NCBI RefSeq assembly: GCF_011386835.1
Contig: NC_088805.1
Location: 14,876,836-14,940,835, forward strand
Length of the DNA stretch: 64,000 bases
Source of the DNA: Chrysemys picta bellii
Lineage: Eukaryota > Chordata > Testudines > Emydidae
Direction of reading: 5' to 3'
Both the position numbers and the translations under genes were made by a program. The notes below the pieces were generated by a model. It saw only the letters and a list, made by a program, of their open reading frames with translations, was not told the DNA's origin and ran no database searches. This document shows, one piece after another, positions 1 to 10,429 of the stretch. How positions within the stretch are numbered: the stretch's first letter is position 1; every line of letters begins with the position of its first letter.

Positions 1-9
1 GGGATGCTG
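1..9 (+). pseudogene. V1: 3' tip of a lambda V segment cut by the window edge
   Basis: Only the last nine bases before a recombination signal are inside the window. They match the 3' ends of V5 and V9, which belong to the composite pseudogene family, so V1 is probably another defective member. The rest lies upstream of the window and could not be judged. Confidence 0.6.
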
Positions 10-48
10 CACAGTGATGCAGCCAGACGGAGAACTTAGACAAAACCC
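10..48 (+). other. V1 recombination signal sequence (23-RSS)
   Basis: Heptamer CACAGTG at 10-16, 23-bp spacer, nonamer ACAAAACCC at 40-48. The 23-bp spacer on the V side is the lambda configuration. Confidence 0.85.
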
Positions 49-2768
49 TTGTGTTCCAGCAGCCCGTACGGCGCGTGGCTCCAGTCTGTGTGTGGGTCTG
101 GGTGTGACGCTCCTCCACGCAGACGTGTTGGGATTTAACTAGGCACATTCCAGTCACCAGTGAGGGGCACTACTAAGGATTATCAGGGTCTGGACATTGA
201 AGGCCAAATCTTGGGCCCGTTGACCCATTGGGCATTTTGCCATTCACTGTCCATGGGACCAGGGTTAGACCCCTTATGGAGCCTCACTGCGGTACCCAGA
301 TCCAGCGATAATCCCCCTAAAACACTCCAATGTCCCGTTCCCAAATGCATGCCATGGGAGGAGAGACACCTGTCTGTTAAATGCCAGCTCACCCTGCAGT
401 GCCAACCCAGTGAGATTCAGAGCCCGAACAGCTGGGTGTTAGATCCCAGAGCCCAGGCATTTCACACACAAGAACAAAGCCAGGGTAGGAAAGGAACAGA
501 TCCTGCCCATGATATGAACAGCACCACGAGGAGCAACCGAGCCTGCAAAATGACCAGGGTAAACAAGACACAGAAGGGGCTCCCCCTGGTGGGGACATTG
601 AGAGCAACCAAGTAGTAAAGACCCCACCACTCGCGCCAGTCCTGCTATGGGCATACCTGATAAGTCATGGGAGTTCCCAAGTCCTAGCTATTCCTAAAGT
701 AAATATTAGCCCAGAGGGACCAATTGGATGGACACAATAACACACAGCCACACTCATAAATGGCAAACTGGGCTGTAGGTAGCTGGGACCTGTCATGGAT
801 CTCTCCTTAAACTCCAGAGACTGAAGAGAATAAAATGGGATTTGGGATACACCTGGATTTTTCCCGTTTACTCTTCTGCAGATGGGTGACATAGTTCAGT
901 TATGACTGGGCAGTGGGGGGCGCTGTCTCCCTGCACTTGTATCATGAATTGTTTACAATGGAATAAAGTAACTGTTCAATACACATTTTTAAAGAGCCTG
1001 GTGCACAGACCGTGGTGTTTGAACAGCTGCGTCCTTTAAGATCCCTCATTCAGACCGAGTGGTGGGGAAGGAGTGAGACACAAAATCAGAGGCACCCAAA
1101 TGTACTGATACAGTTGTAGATTTATGAACCACTTCTCATTATAATTGTTGCGTATTTATTTGGAATGAGGTTTTTTTTTAATTACAATTCAATTAACTGA
1201 TATTACATTTAATGCCTATATTACAAAAATGTTGCCCAGGAATGTCCTTCAGAGGTGGCTGCATCACTGTGATTATTACGTATCTGTAGTTCTGTGGCCC
1301 CTGGGAGGACAGGTCACGGCCCAGGTCCCCATTGTGCTGGGCGCTGTACAAACACAGAACACAGAGACGGTCCCGGCTAAGGAGGGAACAATCTCAGTTT
1401 GAGACAAGAGACAACAGGGGGCGACAGACCGGCCTGTGGGTGGCAGAAGGCAGCAATGAGACAATCCTGGCAGCGGGATGGGAAGGGTCTCAGCACACCC
1501 ATGGCCTCACTGCTGTCAGTTTGTTTCTAGGCATCACGGCAAAGGGGAGCTGGAGGGAGGGTGGCAGGAGGGGAATGAGTTAGTTCTGGGGGTGTTCCCA
1601 GGGCGCGTGTCCACGCGTGAAGGGCAGCATGGGGGACGCTGGCCCGGCTGCACTGCAGAGGTGGCGGCAGTGACCCCTCTCCATGTGCACGTGATAGCAA
1701 ATATCTGTGTGCCCAGCGATGCAAAGCTCGTCCATTGCTCTCTACACGTTAGACGTGCTGCGCTAACATTACGCTAACGACTCCTCTCAGCAGCCCTGTA
1801 ATGGCCATTCACAGAGTAAAGGCCAGATTCAGAGCTGAGCACCCCTAGCTGTACCCACATGGAACTGACATCCCCTTCCGCCCCCCGCTGGATTTGGCCC
1901 AGTGAGGCTGACTCCACGGGAATGATCCAAGTTTGTTTCTCTGTCACTGTGAGGGGCCAGGAGGACAGGGGAGTAGCTAGAAAAGCCAGGGACAAGGGGC
2001 CACAGGGAGGTGTTGTAACATCACCCTCCATTCAGTGTGGATCATGCTTCCCCGTCTGTCCAGAACATGGCGCAGATACCAAGGACACGACTTACGACCG
2101 GATTTCTAAAGGGATTGAGACGCCTACAAGATGTAACTAGGGCCCTTTAAAAATCTGCCCCTTAGTCCTTTGGCTCAAGATAGAGCATCTCCTGTTCAGC
2201 TCTAGAGTGCTCCTGTTCAATCCCTGGTGCTAATCTAGCTGACAGTCACTACAGAGTGTTTGGCACCAGGTAATATTGATGTTTGCATCCATGCAGGTAG
2301 TTGCAACTGCTGCCTACAGACTAAGAAATTATTTGGTCAGAGAGTCTAAGTAGTGATCAGATTTACTCTGCTCCATGCGCAGCTTGTAAAACTGTGATTC
2401 CCCATAACTAACAATAAACATTTCTCTGAGATCCAGGTCCCTGCACAGGCAGTTAGACAGAACTGGTCAGTCTGTGTGATGCCACCATCTGGTTGTGTTA
2501 AATAATATTTAAGGAGTAGGTTAAACTAAGGACCCCTTATAATAATTAATAGTAGGAAAATCTGTTTCAATTTGAACTTGAAATAATAATTGAAAATGTA
2601 CAAATTTATAGGGAGGTGCTTTTTTTTTTAAAATAAAAAATCTTATTTAAAATAAAGCCTAAACTGGAAGTTATATTTGAAATCTGAGCGTCTTTGAGGT
2701 TAAATTTGAAACTTGATTGTCTATGTACTTGTTAATAGTCAGGATTTAGATTTTCAAAAGACCTGCAG
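49..2768. repeat. V 3' flank and inter-cassette spacer, copy A1
   Basis: No gene is supported here. The stretch is nearly identical to 28047-30761 and related to the flanks after V5, V6, V13 and V15. It holds an empty Harbinger target (TGA at 822-824), an interspersed-repeat-like stretch at about 1290-1650 that also occurs near 20375, 29290, 35320, 48590 and 56970, and an AT-rich end at 2500-2760 leading into the V2 promoter. A 151-codon open frame at 160-615 is not conserved as protein between paralogues. Confidence 0.7.
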
Positions 2769-2828
2769 CCAATGAACATAGAGCAGATTTGCATGAAGGG
2801 GCCGTTCTCCAGCGCTGGGGGTTTAAGA
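2769..2828 (+). promoter_or_regulatory. V2 promoter (CCAAT, octamer, TATA-like)
   Basis: CCAAT at 2769-2773, octamer ATTTGCAT at 2787-2794, TATA-like TTTAAGA at 2822-2828. The promoter is intact although the gene behind it is reduced to a leader. Confidence 0.75.
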
Positions 2829-2895
2829 GAGAATCGGAGGGTCCCAACCAGAGACCCGTTTGCCTCAGGGAGCCGAGCTCGTCTGGATTCCCACC

Positions 2896-2940
2896 ATGGC
2901 CTGGGCCCCTCTGCTCCTCACGCGGCTCACTTACTGCTCA
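2896..2940 (+). pseudogene. V2: orphan lambda V leader exon without its V exon
   Basis: An ATG opens a leader matching the other V genes ([12 protein letters not shown] signal peptide) for 45 of its 46 bases. The sequence then leaves V homology exactly where the splice donor should follow and enters the flank sequence normally found downstream of composite V pseudogenes. Donor, intron, V exon and RSS are missing. One leader base also differs (CGG for CTG at the second CTG). V10 at 30889 has the same break, so the deletion predates the duplication that made both. Confidence 0.8.
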
Positions 2941-3053
2941 CCGATAAACAAATTGGATGGACTCAATAACACGCAGCCACCCTCATGAATGGCAAACTGG
3001 GCTGTAGGTAGCTGGGACCCGTCATGAATCTCTCCTTAAACTCCAGAGACTGA
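2941..3053. repeat. Flank fragment between the V2 leader and Harbinger H1
   Basis: About 110 bp matching 715-824, joined to the truncated leader at 2940/2941. It ends with TGA (3051-3053), the target of the Harbinger insertion. Confidence 0.7.
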
Positions 3054-3401
3054 GGCCTTGGCTACACTTGCAGCTGTACAGCGCTGTGAGTTTAACCTGA
3101 CTTCGTACAGCTGAGTAGGGAAAGCTCTGCAGTCTGTCCACACTGACAGCTGCCCAGTGCACCGTCGTGGCCACATTTGCAGCATTTGCTGTGCCATTGG
3201 GAGCGGTGCATTATGGGCAGCTATCCCACAGAGCACCTCTTCTCATTCTGGTGCCATGGATTGTGGGAAGGGGGCGTAGGTGCGGGGCATTCTGGGTCCT
3301 GTCCCAACGCCCTGTGATGCATTGCTTCGCATCCCAGAAATCCGTCCACCTTTGGCGCCATCTTTCAACGGTTTCTGGGCAGCGCGATCTGTCTGCGGGA
3401 A

Positions 3402-4654
3402 ATGGAGCCCGAACTGCTCAGGCGTATGCTGACTTATCTCGCCAGCACGTCACGTTTGGCTGTCGAACTATTCCTTAAGATCCAAAGTGACAGTGAGAGT
3501 GAAGGTGAGGAGTCCGACGATGCTATTGAGATGCGTAACGTGTCTGACACGAAATTGCTTGTGGCATTCATGGACATGCTCAGCACCGTGGAACGCCGCT
3601 TTTGGGCTTGGGAAACAAGCACCGAGTGGTGGGATGACATCGTCATGGAAGTCTGGGATGATGAGCAGTGGCTGCAGAACTTTCGGATGAGAAAAGCCAC
3701 TTTCGTGGGACTGTGTGAGGAGCTCCCCCCACCCTGCGGCGCAAGGACACGAGATTGAGAGCTGCCCTGCCAGTGGAGAAGCGGGTGGCTATTGCAATCT
3801 GGAAGCTGGCAACTCCAGACAGCTACCGGTTGGTCGCAAACCAGTTTGGAGTGGGAAAGTCGACCGTTGGAATCGTGTTGATGCAAGTTTGCAGGGCCAT
3901 TAATCGCATCGTACTCAGAAGAATCGTGACTCTGAGTAACGTGCAGGACATAGTGGATGGCTTTGCACAAATGGGGTTCCCTAACTGTAGAGGGGCGATA
4001 GATGGGACGCACATTCCTATTCTGGCACCACCCAACCTAGGATCCGAGTACGTTAATCGGAAGGGGTATTTTTCTATGGTTCTCCAGGCGCTTGTGGATC
4101 ACCGAGGGTGTTTCATTGACATTAAAACAGGCTGGCCCGGAAAGGTGCATGACGCACGCATCTTTCGGAACACTTGGCTGTTCAGGAAGATACAGGCCGG
4201 GACTTTTTTCCCAGAGCGGAACATCACGGTAGGGGAAGTCGAAATGCCCATTGTGATCCTTGGAAACCCTGCTTACCCATTAATGCCGTGGCTCATGAAA
4301 CCCTACACAGGGAGCATTGACAGCAGCAAGGAACGGTTCAACTACAGGCTGAGCCAGTGCCGAATGACTGTGGAGTGTGCCTTTGGCCGTTTAAAGGCCC
4401 GCTGGCGATCTCTGTATTGGAAGCTGGACTTGGCCGAAAACAGCATCCCCGCGATTATATCCGCGTGCTGCGCCCTCCATAATATTTGTGAAGGGAAGGG
4501 TGAAAGCTTCACTCAGGCATGGACCTCTGAGGTTCAACACCTGGACGCTGAATTTGCACAGCCAGAGAGCAGGGCTATTACAGGGGCCCAGCCCAGGGCT
4601 GCAAGGATTAGGGATGCCTTGAGGGAGCAATTTGAGGCTGAAAACCAGCAGTGA
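3402..4654 (+). pseudogene. H1 HARBI1-like transposase, frameshifted
   Basis: This is a nuclear DDE nuclease of the PIF/Harbinger family that would cut the element ends. The frame opens with MEPELLRRML at 3402 and is split near 3733 by a 1-base deletion in a C-run relative to H3 and H4. The second part, from about 3755, runs to the normal stop and keeps a helix-turn-helix-like stretch and the catalytic contexts AIDGTH, VHDARIF and VECAFG. A + poly(A) signal AATAAA lies at 4785-4790. H2 has the same break, so it is inherited. There is no evidence of host use. Confidence 0.9.
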
Positions 4655-4784
4655 TATCTGGTGCCCTGCAAGGGAGTGAAGTGCAGTAGTTCCAATCTTT
4701 AGGAATCAGTGTTTGCTAAGCAGACAAGCAGACTTGCAGTGCCTGTTTATTTCCTGGGCTAAGGAGTCTTTTACTTTATGCAAT

Positions 4785-4822
4785 AATAAAGAATGTTTTC
4801 AAAGCCAAAAAATCCATTTATT
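4785..4822. terminator. Back-to-back poly(A) signals of the two H1 genes
   Basis: AATAAA on + at 4785-4790 follows the transposase. TTTATT at 4817-4822 is AATAAA on - for the Myb/SANT-like gene. The two genes converge with ends about 30 bp apart. The same layout is seen in H2-H4. Confidence 0.6.
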
Positions 4823-4859
4823 GAACAGAAACAAAGGGTTGGAGTGGGGAACAGTACAA

Positions 4860-6199
4860 TCACAGATTCGCGTATGTCCTGTCTGGTGTGCTGTGCAGTG
4901 AGTGCTGCACTTCAGGACAGCTATACTGCATGGTGATGGGGGTTGAGTGCAGAGGGTAAGGGTCATGGTTTTCAGGGCTGGATGGTGAAGATACTGGTAT
5001 TGGAGGCAGCGGGTGGCATGAAGAACACGGAAGTTGAGGAAAGTGGGTTGGAGGTGACAGTGGGGCACAACGGAAAGAGTTTTGGGACAAGGGCTGTGGT
5101 GGGGAGGGTGGCGTTTGCATTTGCTGTACTGCTCCTTCTGCATGGCTACGAGCTCCTGGATAGTGTCTGCTTGGCACTCCAGGATGCTTATGGGAACGAT
5201 CCATGCTTTGCTGCTGGTGCTCCGTGCTTTGCTGCCGGTGCGCTGCGTTTTCCTGGCGGATCCTGCTTTCTCTCTCCCTCCAGTTCTGTGCTTTCTCATT
5301 CTCTTTAATAGATTGCCGCATCACTTCTTGCAGCATGTCTTCTTTGCTTTTTCGTGGTCTCTTCCTGAGTCTTTGCAGTCTCTGAGCAGGTGATAAGAGG
5401 GACGGCTGCAGTCTCAAGGTTGATGCAGCTGTATAGGCAAAATGCAACATTTAACAAAGGTAGCATTGTTTATACCAGACAGAGTAATGATTTCCCCGCA
5501 CTTAAGGAGTAGAAAACACACAGGGTCTACACAATTGCATAATTTTCCCGTCCGAAACAGAGCAGACACATCCCACGGGAGCCTCCAAATGGTGATTAAG
5601 GGGGACTGATTGTTTCAGGGCTGCACTGTCCTCTAGGTTTCTGTGCCTTGGGGAGAGCCAACAGCTTCAGGGGGCACCTACACTGAACACTGTCCCAACA
5701 TTTTCCACAGGAGTTCCTCCTGGACGATATCTCGCTGCTGAGGGTGACCTGGGAAGCAAGGGAGGGTCTTCTACTGCAATGCAGTTTCCACCCGGGCCCA
5801 TATGCTGCTTGCCTGTGTGCAGCAATGGTCCCCCCGCCCCTCGCGGCACAGTGGCGCGGACACGTTAGCCTGCCTGGGACAAGGACCACAGTGTCTCTCC
5901 TGATAAACCTGCACAAGCACATTGCACACGTTCTGGATGAGACATTCGAGGAGATTAGCAACACCGATTACTGCGATGTGATAAACCACATCAATGCACT
6001 ATTCCGCATCTAGGCATGCATGCCTAACCCTCCTCTCCCAAAGAATCTGCACTGAAAAAATTCCTTCCCGAAAAAAAAACCCACTTACCGGGAACCTGCT
6101 CTTCTGTTTGTCCTCCACCAAGTACCGGTCGCTGTGACTGGCTACCTTCCTCCTGGCTCGAGAAGAGCTCCTGGCTGCATGGCTCCAGGGATTCCGGGG
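4860..6199 (-). pseudogene. H1 Myb/SANT-like partner gene, truncated
   Basis: PIF/Harbinger elements commonly encode a Myb-like protein that helps the transposase bind DNA. Here a piece of exon 1 (6089-6199) keeps the splice donor (GTAAGT on -), and exon 2 is inferred at 4860-5428, after an AG acceptor. Exon 2 encodes a basic KRPRKSKEDMLQEVM stretch and a tail ending DRTYANL, but it is frameshifted near 5190 and again near 5100. The DNA-binding part of exon 1 is lost. The exon joining is inferred from splice sites and phase. Confidence 0.7.
5713..6013 (+). other. H1 open reading frame of unknown meaning
   Basis: After an AG at the end of a pyrimidine tract (TTTCCACAG), a frame of about 100 codons runs to a stop at 6013 with the readable segment HVLDETFEEISNTDYCDVI. 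It lies on + in the intron of the - strand gene. The same frame is open in H2 but shifted by a 7-bp deletion in H3 and H4. I recognise no domain. Confidence 0.3.
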
Positions 6200-6205
6200 A
6201 TTTCG

Positions 6206-6710
6206 GGCACCAGGTAATATTGATGTTTGCATCCATGCAGGTAGTTGCAACTGCTGCCTACAGACTAAGAAATTATTTGGTCAGGGAGTCTAAGTAATGA
6301 TCAGATTACTCTGCTCCATGCGCAGCTTGTAAAACTGTGATTCCCCATAACTAACAATAAACATTTCTCCGAGATCCAGCTCCCTGCACAGGCAGTTAGA
6401 CAGAACTGGTCAGTCTGTGTGATGCCACCATCTGGTTGTGTTAAATATTATTTAAGGAGTAGGTTAAACTAAGGACCCCTTATAATAATTAATAGTAGGA
6501 AAATCTGTTTCAATTTGAACTTGAAATAATAATTGAAAATGTACAAATTTATAGGGAGGTGCTTTTTTTTTAAAATAAAAAATCTTATTTAAAATAAAGC
6601 CTAAACCGGAAGTTATATTTGAAATCTGAGCGTCTTTGAGGTTAAATTTGAAACTTGAGTGTCTATGTACTTGTTAATAGTCAGGATTTAGATTTTCAAA
6701 AGACCTGCAG
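6206..6710. repeat. AT-rich V upstream region joined to H1
   Basis: It matches 2262-2768 and the corresponding part before V10. It starts abruptly at a GGCACCAGG junction with H1 and holds no gene. Confidence 0.7.
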
Positions 6711-6770
6711 CCAATGAACATAGAGCAGATTTGCATGAAGGGGCCGTTCTCCAGCGCTGGGGGTTTAAGA
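6711..6770 (+). promoter_or_regulatory. V3 promoter
   Basis: CCAAT at 6711-6715, octamer ATTTGCAT at 6729-6736 (Oct-1/Oct-2 site of Ig V promoters), TATA-like TTTAAGA at 6764-6770, about 69 bp before the ATG. Confidence 0.8.
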
Positions 6771-6838
6771 GAGAATCGGAGGGTCCCAGCCACAGACCTG
6801 TTTGCCTCAGGGAGCCGAGCTCGTCTGGATTCCCCACC

Positions 6839-7311
6839 ATGGCCTGGGCCCCTCTGCTCCTCGCGCTGCTCACGTACTGCTCAGGTGAGGAATTGTTTCT
6901 TCAGTGACAAAAATATGAAGGACACTTGCAGGTGAGGAGGTTTGTCTGTGAGGATCCGGAGTCCTTGTGCTGAGTGTGTTTGTAATGTTGATTTCAGGGG
7001 TCAGTTCGCAGCCCGTGGTGACTCAGGAGCCCTCGATGTCGGTGACCCCAGGAGGGGCTGTCACTCTGTCCTGCAGCCTGAGCACTGGAGCCGTCACCAC
7101 CAGCAACTATCCAGGCTGGTACCAGCAGAAACCAGGCTCTGCTCCTCGGCTGCTTATATACAACACCAATAGCAGACCCTCCGGGATCCCTGCCCGGTTC
7201 TCTGGGTCCATATCCGGTAACAACGCTGCCCTGACCATCACCGGTGTCCAGGCAGAGGATGAGGCTGACTATTACTGTGCTGTGTATACGGGTAGCAGTA
7301 GTAATACATAT
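6839..7311 (+). CDS. IGLV: V3: immunoglobulin lambda variable segment, intact
   Basis: This segment encodes a light-chain variable domain once joined to a J segment. Leader exon 6839-6884, intron 6885-6997 (GT-AG), V exon 6998-7311. The codon GGG is split across the intron. The 120-residue product has a signal peptide (about residues 1-19), mature start [10 protein letters not shown]41, W56 in GWYQQKPG, C109 in DEADYYC, and a germline CDR3 start [11 protein letters not shown]. It ends in frame at the heptamer. Framework 1 resembles the mammalian IGLV7/8 group. It is very similar to V11 and V16, which hold the same place in their blocks. Confidence 0.93.
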
Positions 7312-7350
7312 CACAGTGATCCAGCCAGATGGGGAACTGAGACAAAAACC
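7312..7350 (+). other. V3 23-RSS
   Basis: CACAGTG 7312-7318, 23-bp spacer, ACAAAAACC 7342-7350. Confidence 0.93.
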
Positions 7351-7935
7351 TCCCCTGTCTTCTCCCCTGATCCCCTCCAGCCTGGGCTCTGCTGTGGCTG
7401 CACAGTTTGGTTCCTGCCTGCAATAGATGAGACACTGATTGCTCCTTCTTAGGAATTTCAGCCACCAGCCCTTGAAATCAGCAGGGGGCGCTGCTCCACC
7501 CCTCCCCATTCACTCTCTCTGAAGGACATGTCAGCCGCTCTTATGCTCTCTGCTTGGTCTGTCTAGCATCCACAACTTATGCTGCGTTATAGATCCCTGT
7601 GTTACAGATCCACCACTACCTGGTTCAAACTAGGAGCAGATGGCCACATGTTCTTTGGGTAAAGAGACACATCTCCGCTAACACAGTTCCCCTATGTTAC
7701 CCCATCAACTGAATAATACCTGGAATGGCCTGAAAGTGAGAGGAAAGATGTAGGAGATCACTTTATGCATCCCCGTTCCCATGCCTGGATGAAGTGTCCA
7801 GTTATAGGATGTATCAGAAAATAGATTATATCACAGTCCCATTTGTTCTTAGCCAAAAGTTAGACCCAGGAGCTTTGGGGATTGCCCAGGGCCACAGACT
7901 TGCAGCCCTGTCCCAGCCATTGGAGCAACACACAC
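7351..7935. repeat. V3 3' flank
   Basis: Non-coding; paralogous to 37080-37658 and 58732-59316. No independent gene seen. Confidence 0.6.
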
Positions 7936-8743
7936 AGGGCTGCCAGGTGTCCAGGTTTTGACAGCTAAGTGGGGCTAAGGCAGGCTCCCTACCTGCCGTG
8001 GCTCCGCATGGCTCCCGGAAGCAGCGGCATGTCCCCCCCTCTGGCTCCTATGCATAGGGGCAGCCAGGGGGCTCCCCACGCTGCCCCCGCCCGAAGCACC
8101 AGCTCTGCAACTCCCATTGGCCGGGATTGGTGGCCAATGGGAGCTGCGGGGACGGCGCCTGCGGACGGGGCAGCATGAAGGGCCGCCTGGCCATGCATCC
8201 ATGTAGAAGCCAGAGGGGGGGGACATGCTGCTGCTTCCAGGAGCCGCTAGAGGTAAGCACCTGTACTACTGACCCTCTCCTGTGCCCCAACCCTGTGCCC
8301 CAGCCCTGATCCCCCTCCTGCCCTATAACCCCTTTGGTCCCAGCCCGGAGCACCCTCCTACAGCCCAAACCTCTAATCTTCAGCTGCACCCCAGAGCCCC
8401 ACCCACACCCTGAACCCCTCATTTCTGGCCCCACCCCAGCCCCCACCCCAGCCGCAGCCCTCACCCCCTCTCACATCCCAACCCACTGTCTCAGCCTTGA
8501 GTCCCCTTCCGCACCCTGAACTCCTCCTTTCTGGCAACACTAGGGAGTCCTCACGCCCTTCTGCACCCCAACCCCCTGAGCCAGCCCAGTGAACATGAGT
8601 GAGTGAGTGACGGTGGGGAGAGCGATCAAGGGATGGGCGGGGGGGGGGCAGGGAGTGAGCGGGGGTGGGGCCTCAGAAGAGGGAAAGGGCAGGGGGCGGG
8701 GCGAGAGTGTTCGGTTTTGTGTGAGTAGAAAGTTGGCAACCTT
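7936..8743. mobile_element. Probable non-autonomous hAT-like element, copy 1
   Basis: Imperfect terminal repeats AGGGCTGCCA and TGGCAACCTT are flanked by near-identical 8-bp sequences (ACACACAC at 7928-7935, AGACACAC at 8744-8751). The interior is GC-rich and non-coding. The left target lies in simple sequence, so the boundary is tentative. Paralogues at 37659 and 59317. Confidence 0.4.
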
Positions 8744-8828
8744 AGACACACATGAGGGCAGCAGAGCTTGAGAAAGCTGAGGACACAGTTCAAGACCATC
8801 TCGGGTCACAGACCCCCCCACTCCTAAC

Positions 8829-10429
8829 CAGGGCCGCCCAGTGGGGGGGCAAGTGGGGCAATTTGCCCCAGGCCTCGCAGGGGCCCCCACTAGAATGTCG
8901 GAGGCTCCCGTCTGCCTCCACCTTCCCCCCTCTCCCGGAGCCCAGCGAGCCGTGTCTAGGCACGGCTCTGGACAGCGCTGCTGCGGCGTAGCTCCAGCAG
9001 GTCCTGAGCTCCCGGTGCTCGGAGCCGCGGGGTGAGGGGACGGGGCTGCGAGCTGCGGCCGAGCGGAGGGAGCTCAGGCCCTGCTGGAATTACACCGCAG
9101 CAGCGCTGTCCGGGGCTGTGCCTGGACGCAGCTCCCTGGGCTCCGGGAGATGGCGGAGGCGGGGGTAAGAAGTGGCATGGTAAGCCCCTCTTAGCCGGAC
9201 ACCCCCCATCCCCATCCCCTCTGAGCCGAACCCCCCCACCCCCAGCCCCTCTGAGCCAGACCCCCCCACCCGACCCCATCCCCCCACAGCCCTGACACCC
9301 AGCTCCGAGCCCAGCCCCTCTGAGCTGAACCCCGCCACCCGACCCCATATTCCCACAGCCCTGACCCCCAGCTCCGAGCCCAGCCCCCCTGAGCCGGACC
9401 CACCACCCGACCCCATATTCCCACAGCCCTGACCTCCAGCTCCAAGCCCAGCCCCTCTGAGCCGGACCCCCCTACCCAACCCCATCCCCATCCCCCCACA
9501 GCCCTGACCCCCAGCTCCAAGCCCAGCCCCTCTGAGCCGGACCCCCCTACCCGACCCCATCCCCATCCCCACCCCCCCACAGCCCTGACCCCCAGCTCCA
9601 AGCCCAGCCCCTCTGAGCTGAACCCCGCCACCCGACCCCATATTCCCACAGCCCTGACCCCCAGCTCCGAGCCCAGCCCCCCTGAGCCGGACCCACCACC
9701 CGACCCCATATTCCCACAGCCCTGACCTCCAGCTCCAAGCCCAGCCCCTCTGAGCCGGACCCCCCTACCCAACCCCATCCCCATCCCCCCACAGCCCTGA
9801 CCCCCAGCTCCAAGCCCAGCCCCTCTGAGCCGGACCCCCCTACCCGACCCCATCCCCATCCCCACCCCCCCACAGCCCTGACCCCCAGCTCCAAGCCCAG
9901 CCCCTCTGAGGTGGGCACCCCCGACCCCATCCCCCCACAGCCCTGACCACCAGCTCCAAGCCCAGCCCCTCTGAACTGGACCCCACCACCCGACCCCATC
10001 CCCCCACAGCCCTGACCACCAGCTCTGAGCCCAGCCCCTCTGAGATGGGAACCCCCTGACCCTAGCCCCCCACAGCCCTGACCCCTAGCTCTGAGCCCAG
10101 CCCCTGTAAGCCGGGAACCCCCCAACCCAGAGCCCAGCTCCCCACCCAGCCCTGGGCAACAGCTGCGCCACCCCAAGGCAGCGACAGCCCATTGGCACCA
10201 ACCATCACCATTACCCAGCGACAGCCCATTATGTAATTGCATATGTATACATACCATTAAACCATTTAATGTTCTTAAATAATGTTATTAAAAATTATTT
10301 TGAATGTATTTCACTGGTTATTTTTTACATTTCCAAATACATGTTACTATAGTATTGCAACTTTTTTTTATGGAAGGGGCCCCTGAAATTGCTTTCCCTC
10401 AGACACCCTTAATCCTCTAGGTGGCCCTG
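8829..10429. mobile_element. hAT-type element with an internal minisatellite, copy 1
   Basis: Terminal repeats start CAGGGCCGCCCAGTGG and end GGTGGCCCTG. The target duplication is CTCCTAAC (8821-8828) and CTCCTAAA (10430-10437). The two paralogues, at 38535 and 60193, have perfect CTCCTAAC pairs. There is no transposase frame. Length is 1601 bp, against 1285 and 1399 bp in the paralogues; the difference is mainly in the internal tandem array. Confidence 0.8.
9183..10135. repeat. GC-rich minisatellite of about 69 bp, copy 1
   Basis: Units run from one CACAGCCCTGAC to the next with spacings of about 66-78 bp. A block starting near 9321 recurs near 9614, a higher-order duplication with an offset of 293 bp. 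69 bp is a multiple of three, which explains the long glycine-rich open frames on -; they are not treated as genes. Confidence 0.85.

Larger units (their letters stand above)
3054..6199 (+). mobile_element. H1: PIF/Harbinger DNA transposon, right end deleted
   Basis: It begins with the terminal repeat GGCCTTGGCTACACTTG after target TGA and carries a HARBI1-like gene on + and part of a Myb/SANT-like gene on -. Homology to H2 stops at 6199, inside exon 1 of the - strand gene, so the right terminal repeat, present in H2-H4, is missing. After about 6 filler bases the sequence continues as V upstream DNA. The element cannot transpose as it stands. Its transposase shares a frameshift with H2. Confidence 0.9.

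Noticed and set aside
160..615. 151-codon + frame, also seen near 28156, 43683 and 52131
   Set aside because: The paralogues have a stop or frameshift and the differences are not codon-biased. Conservation is explained by recent duplication.
6994..7509. Antisense frames across the V exons, repeated at each V gene
   Set aside because: They are shadows of the conserved V coding sequence, with no promoter or splice signals of their own.
9183..10135. CRISPR-like array
   Set aside because: The repeats are imperfect, contiguous and lack unique spacers; the context is a vertebrate transposon.
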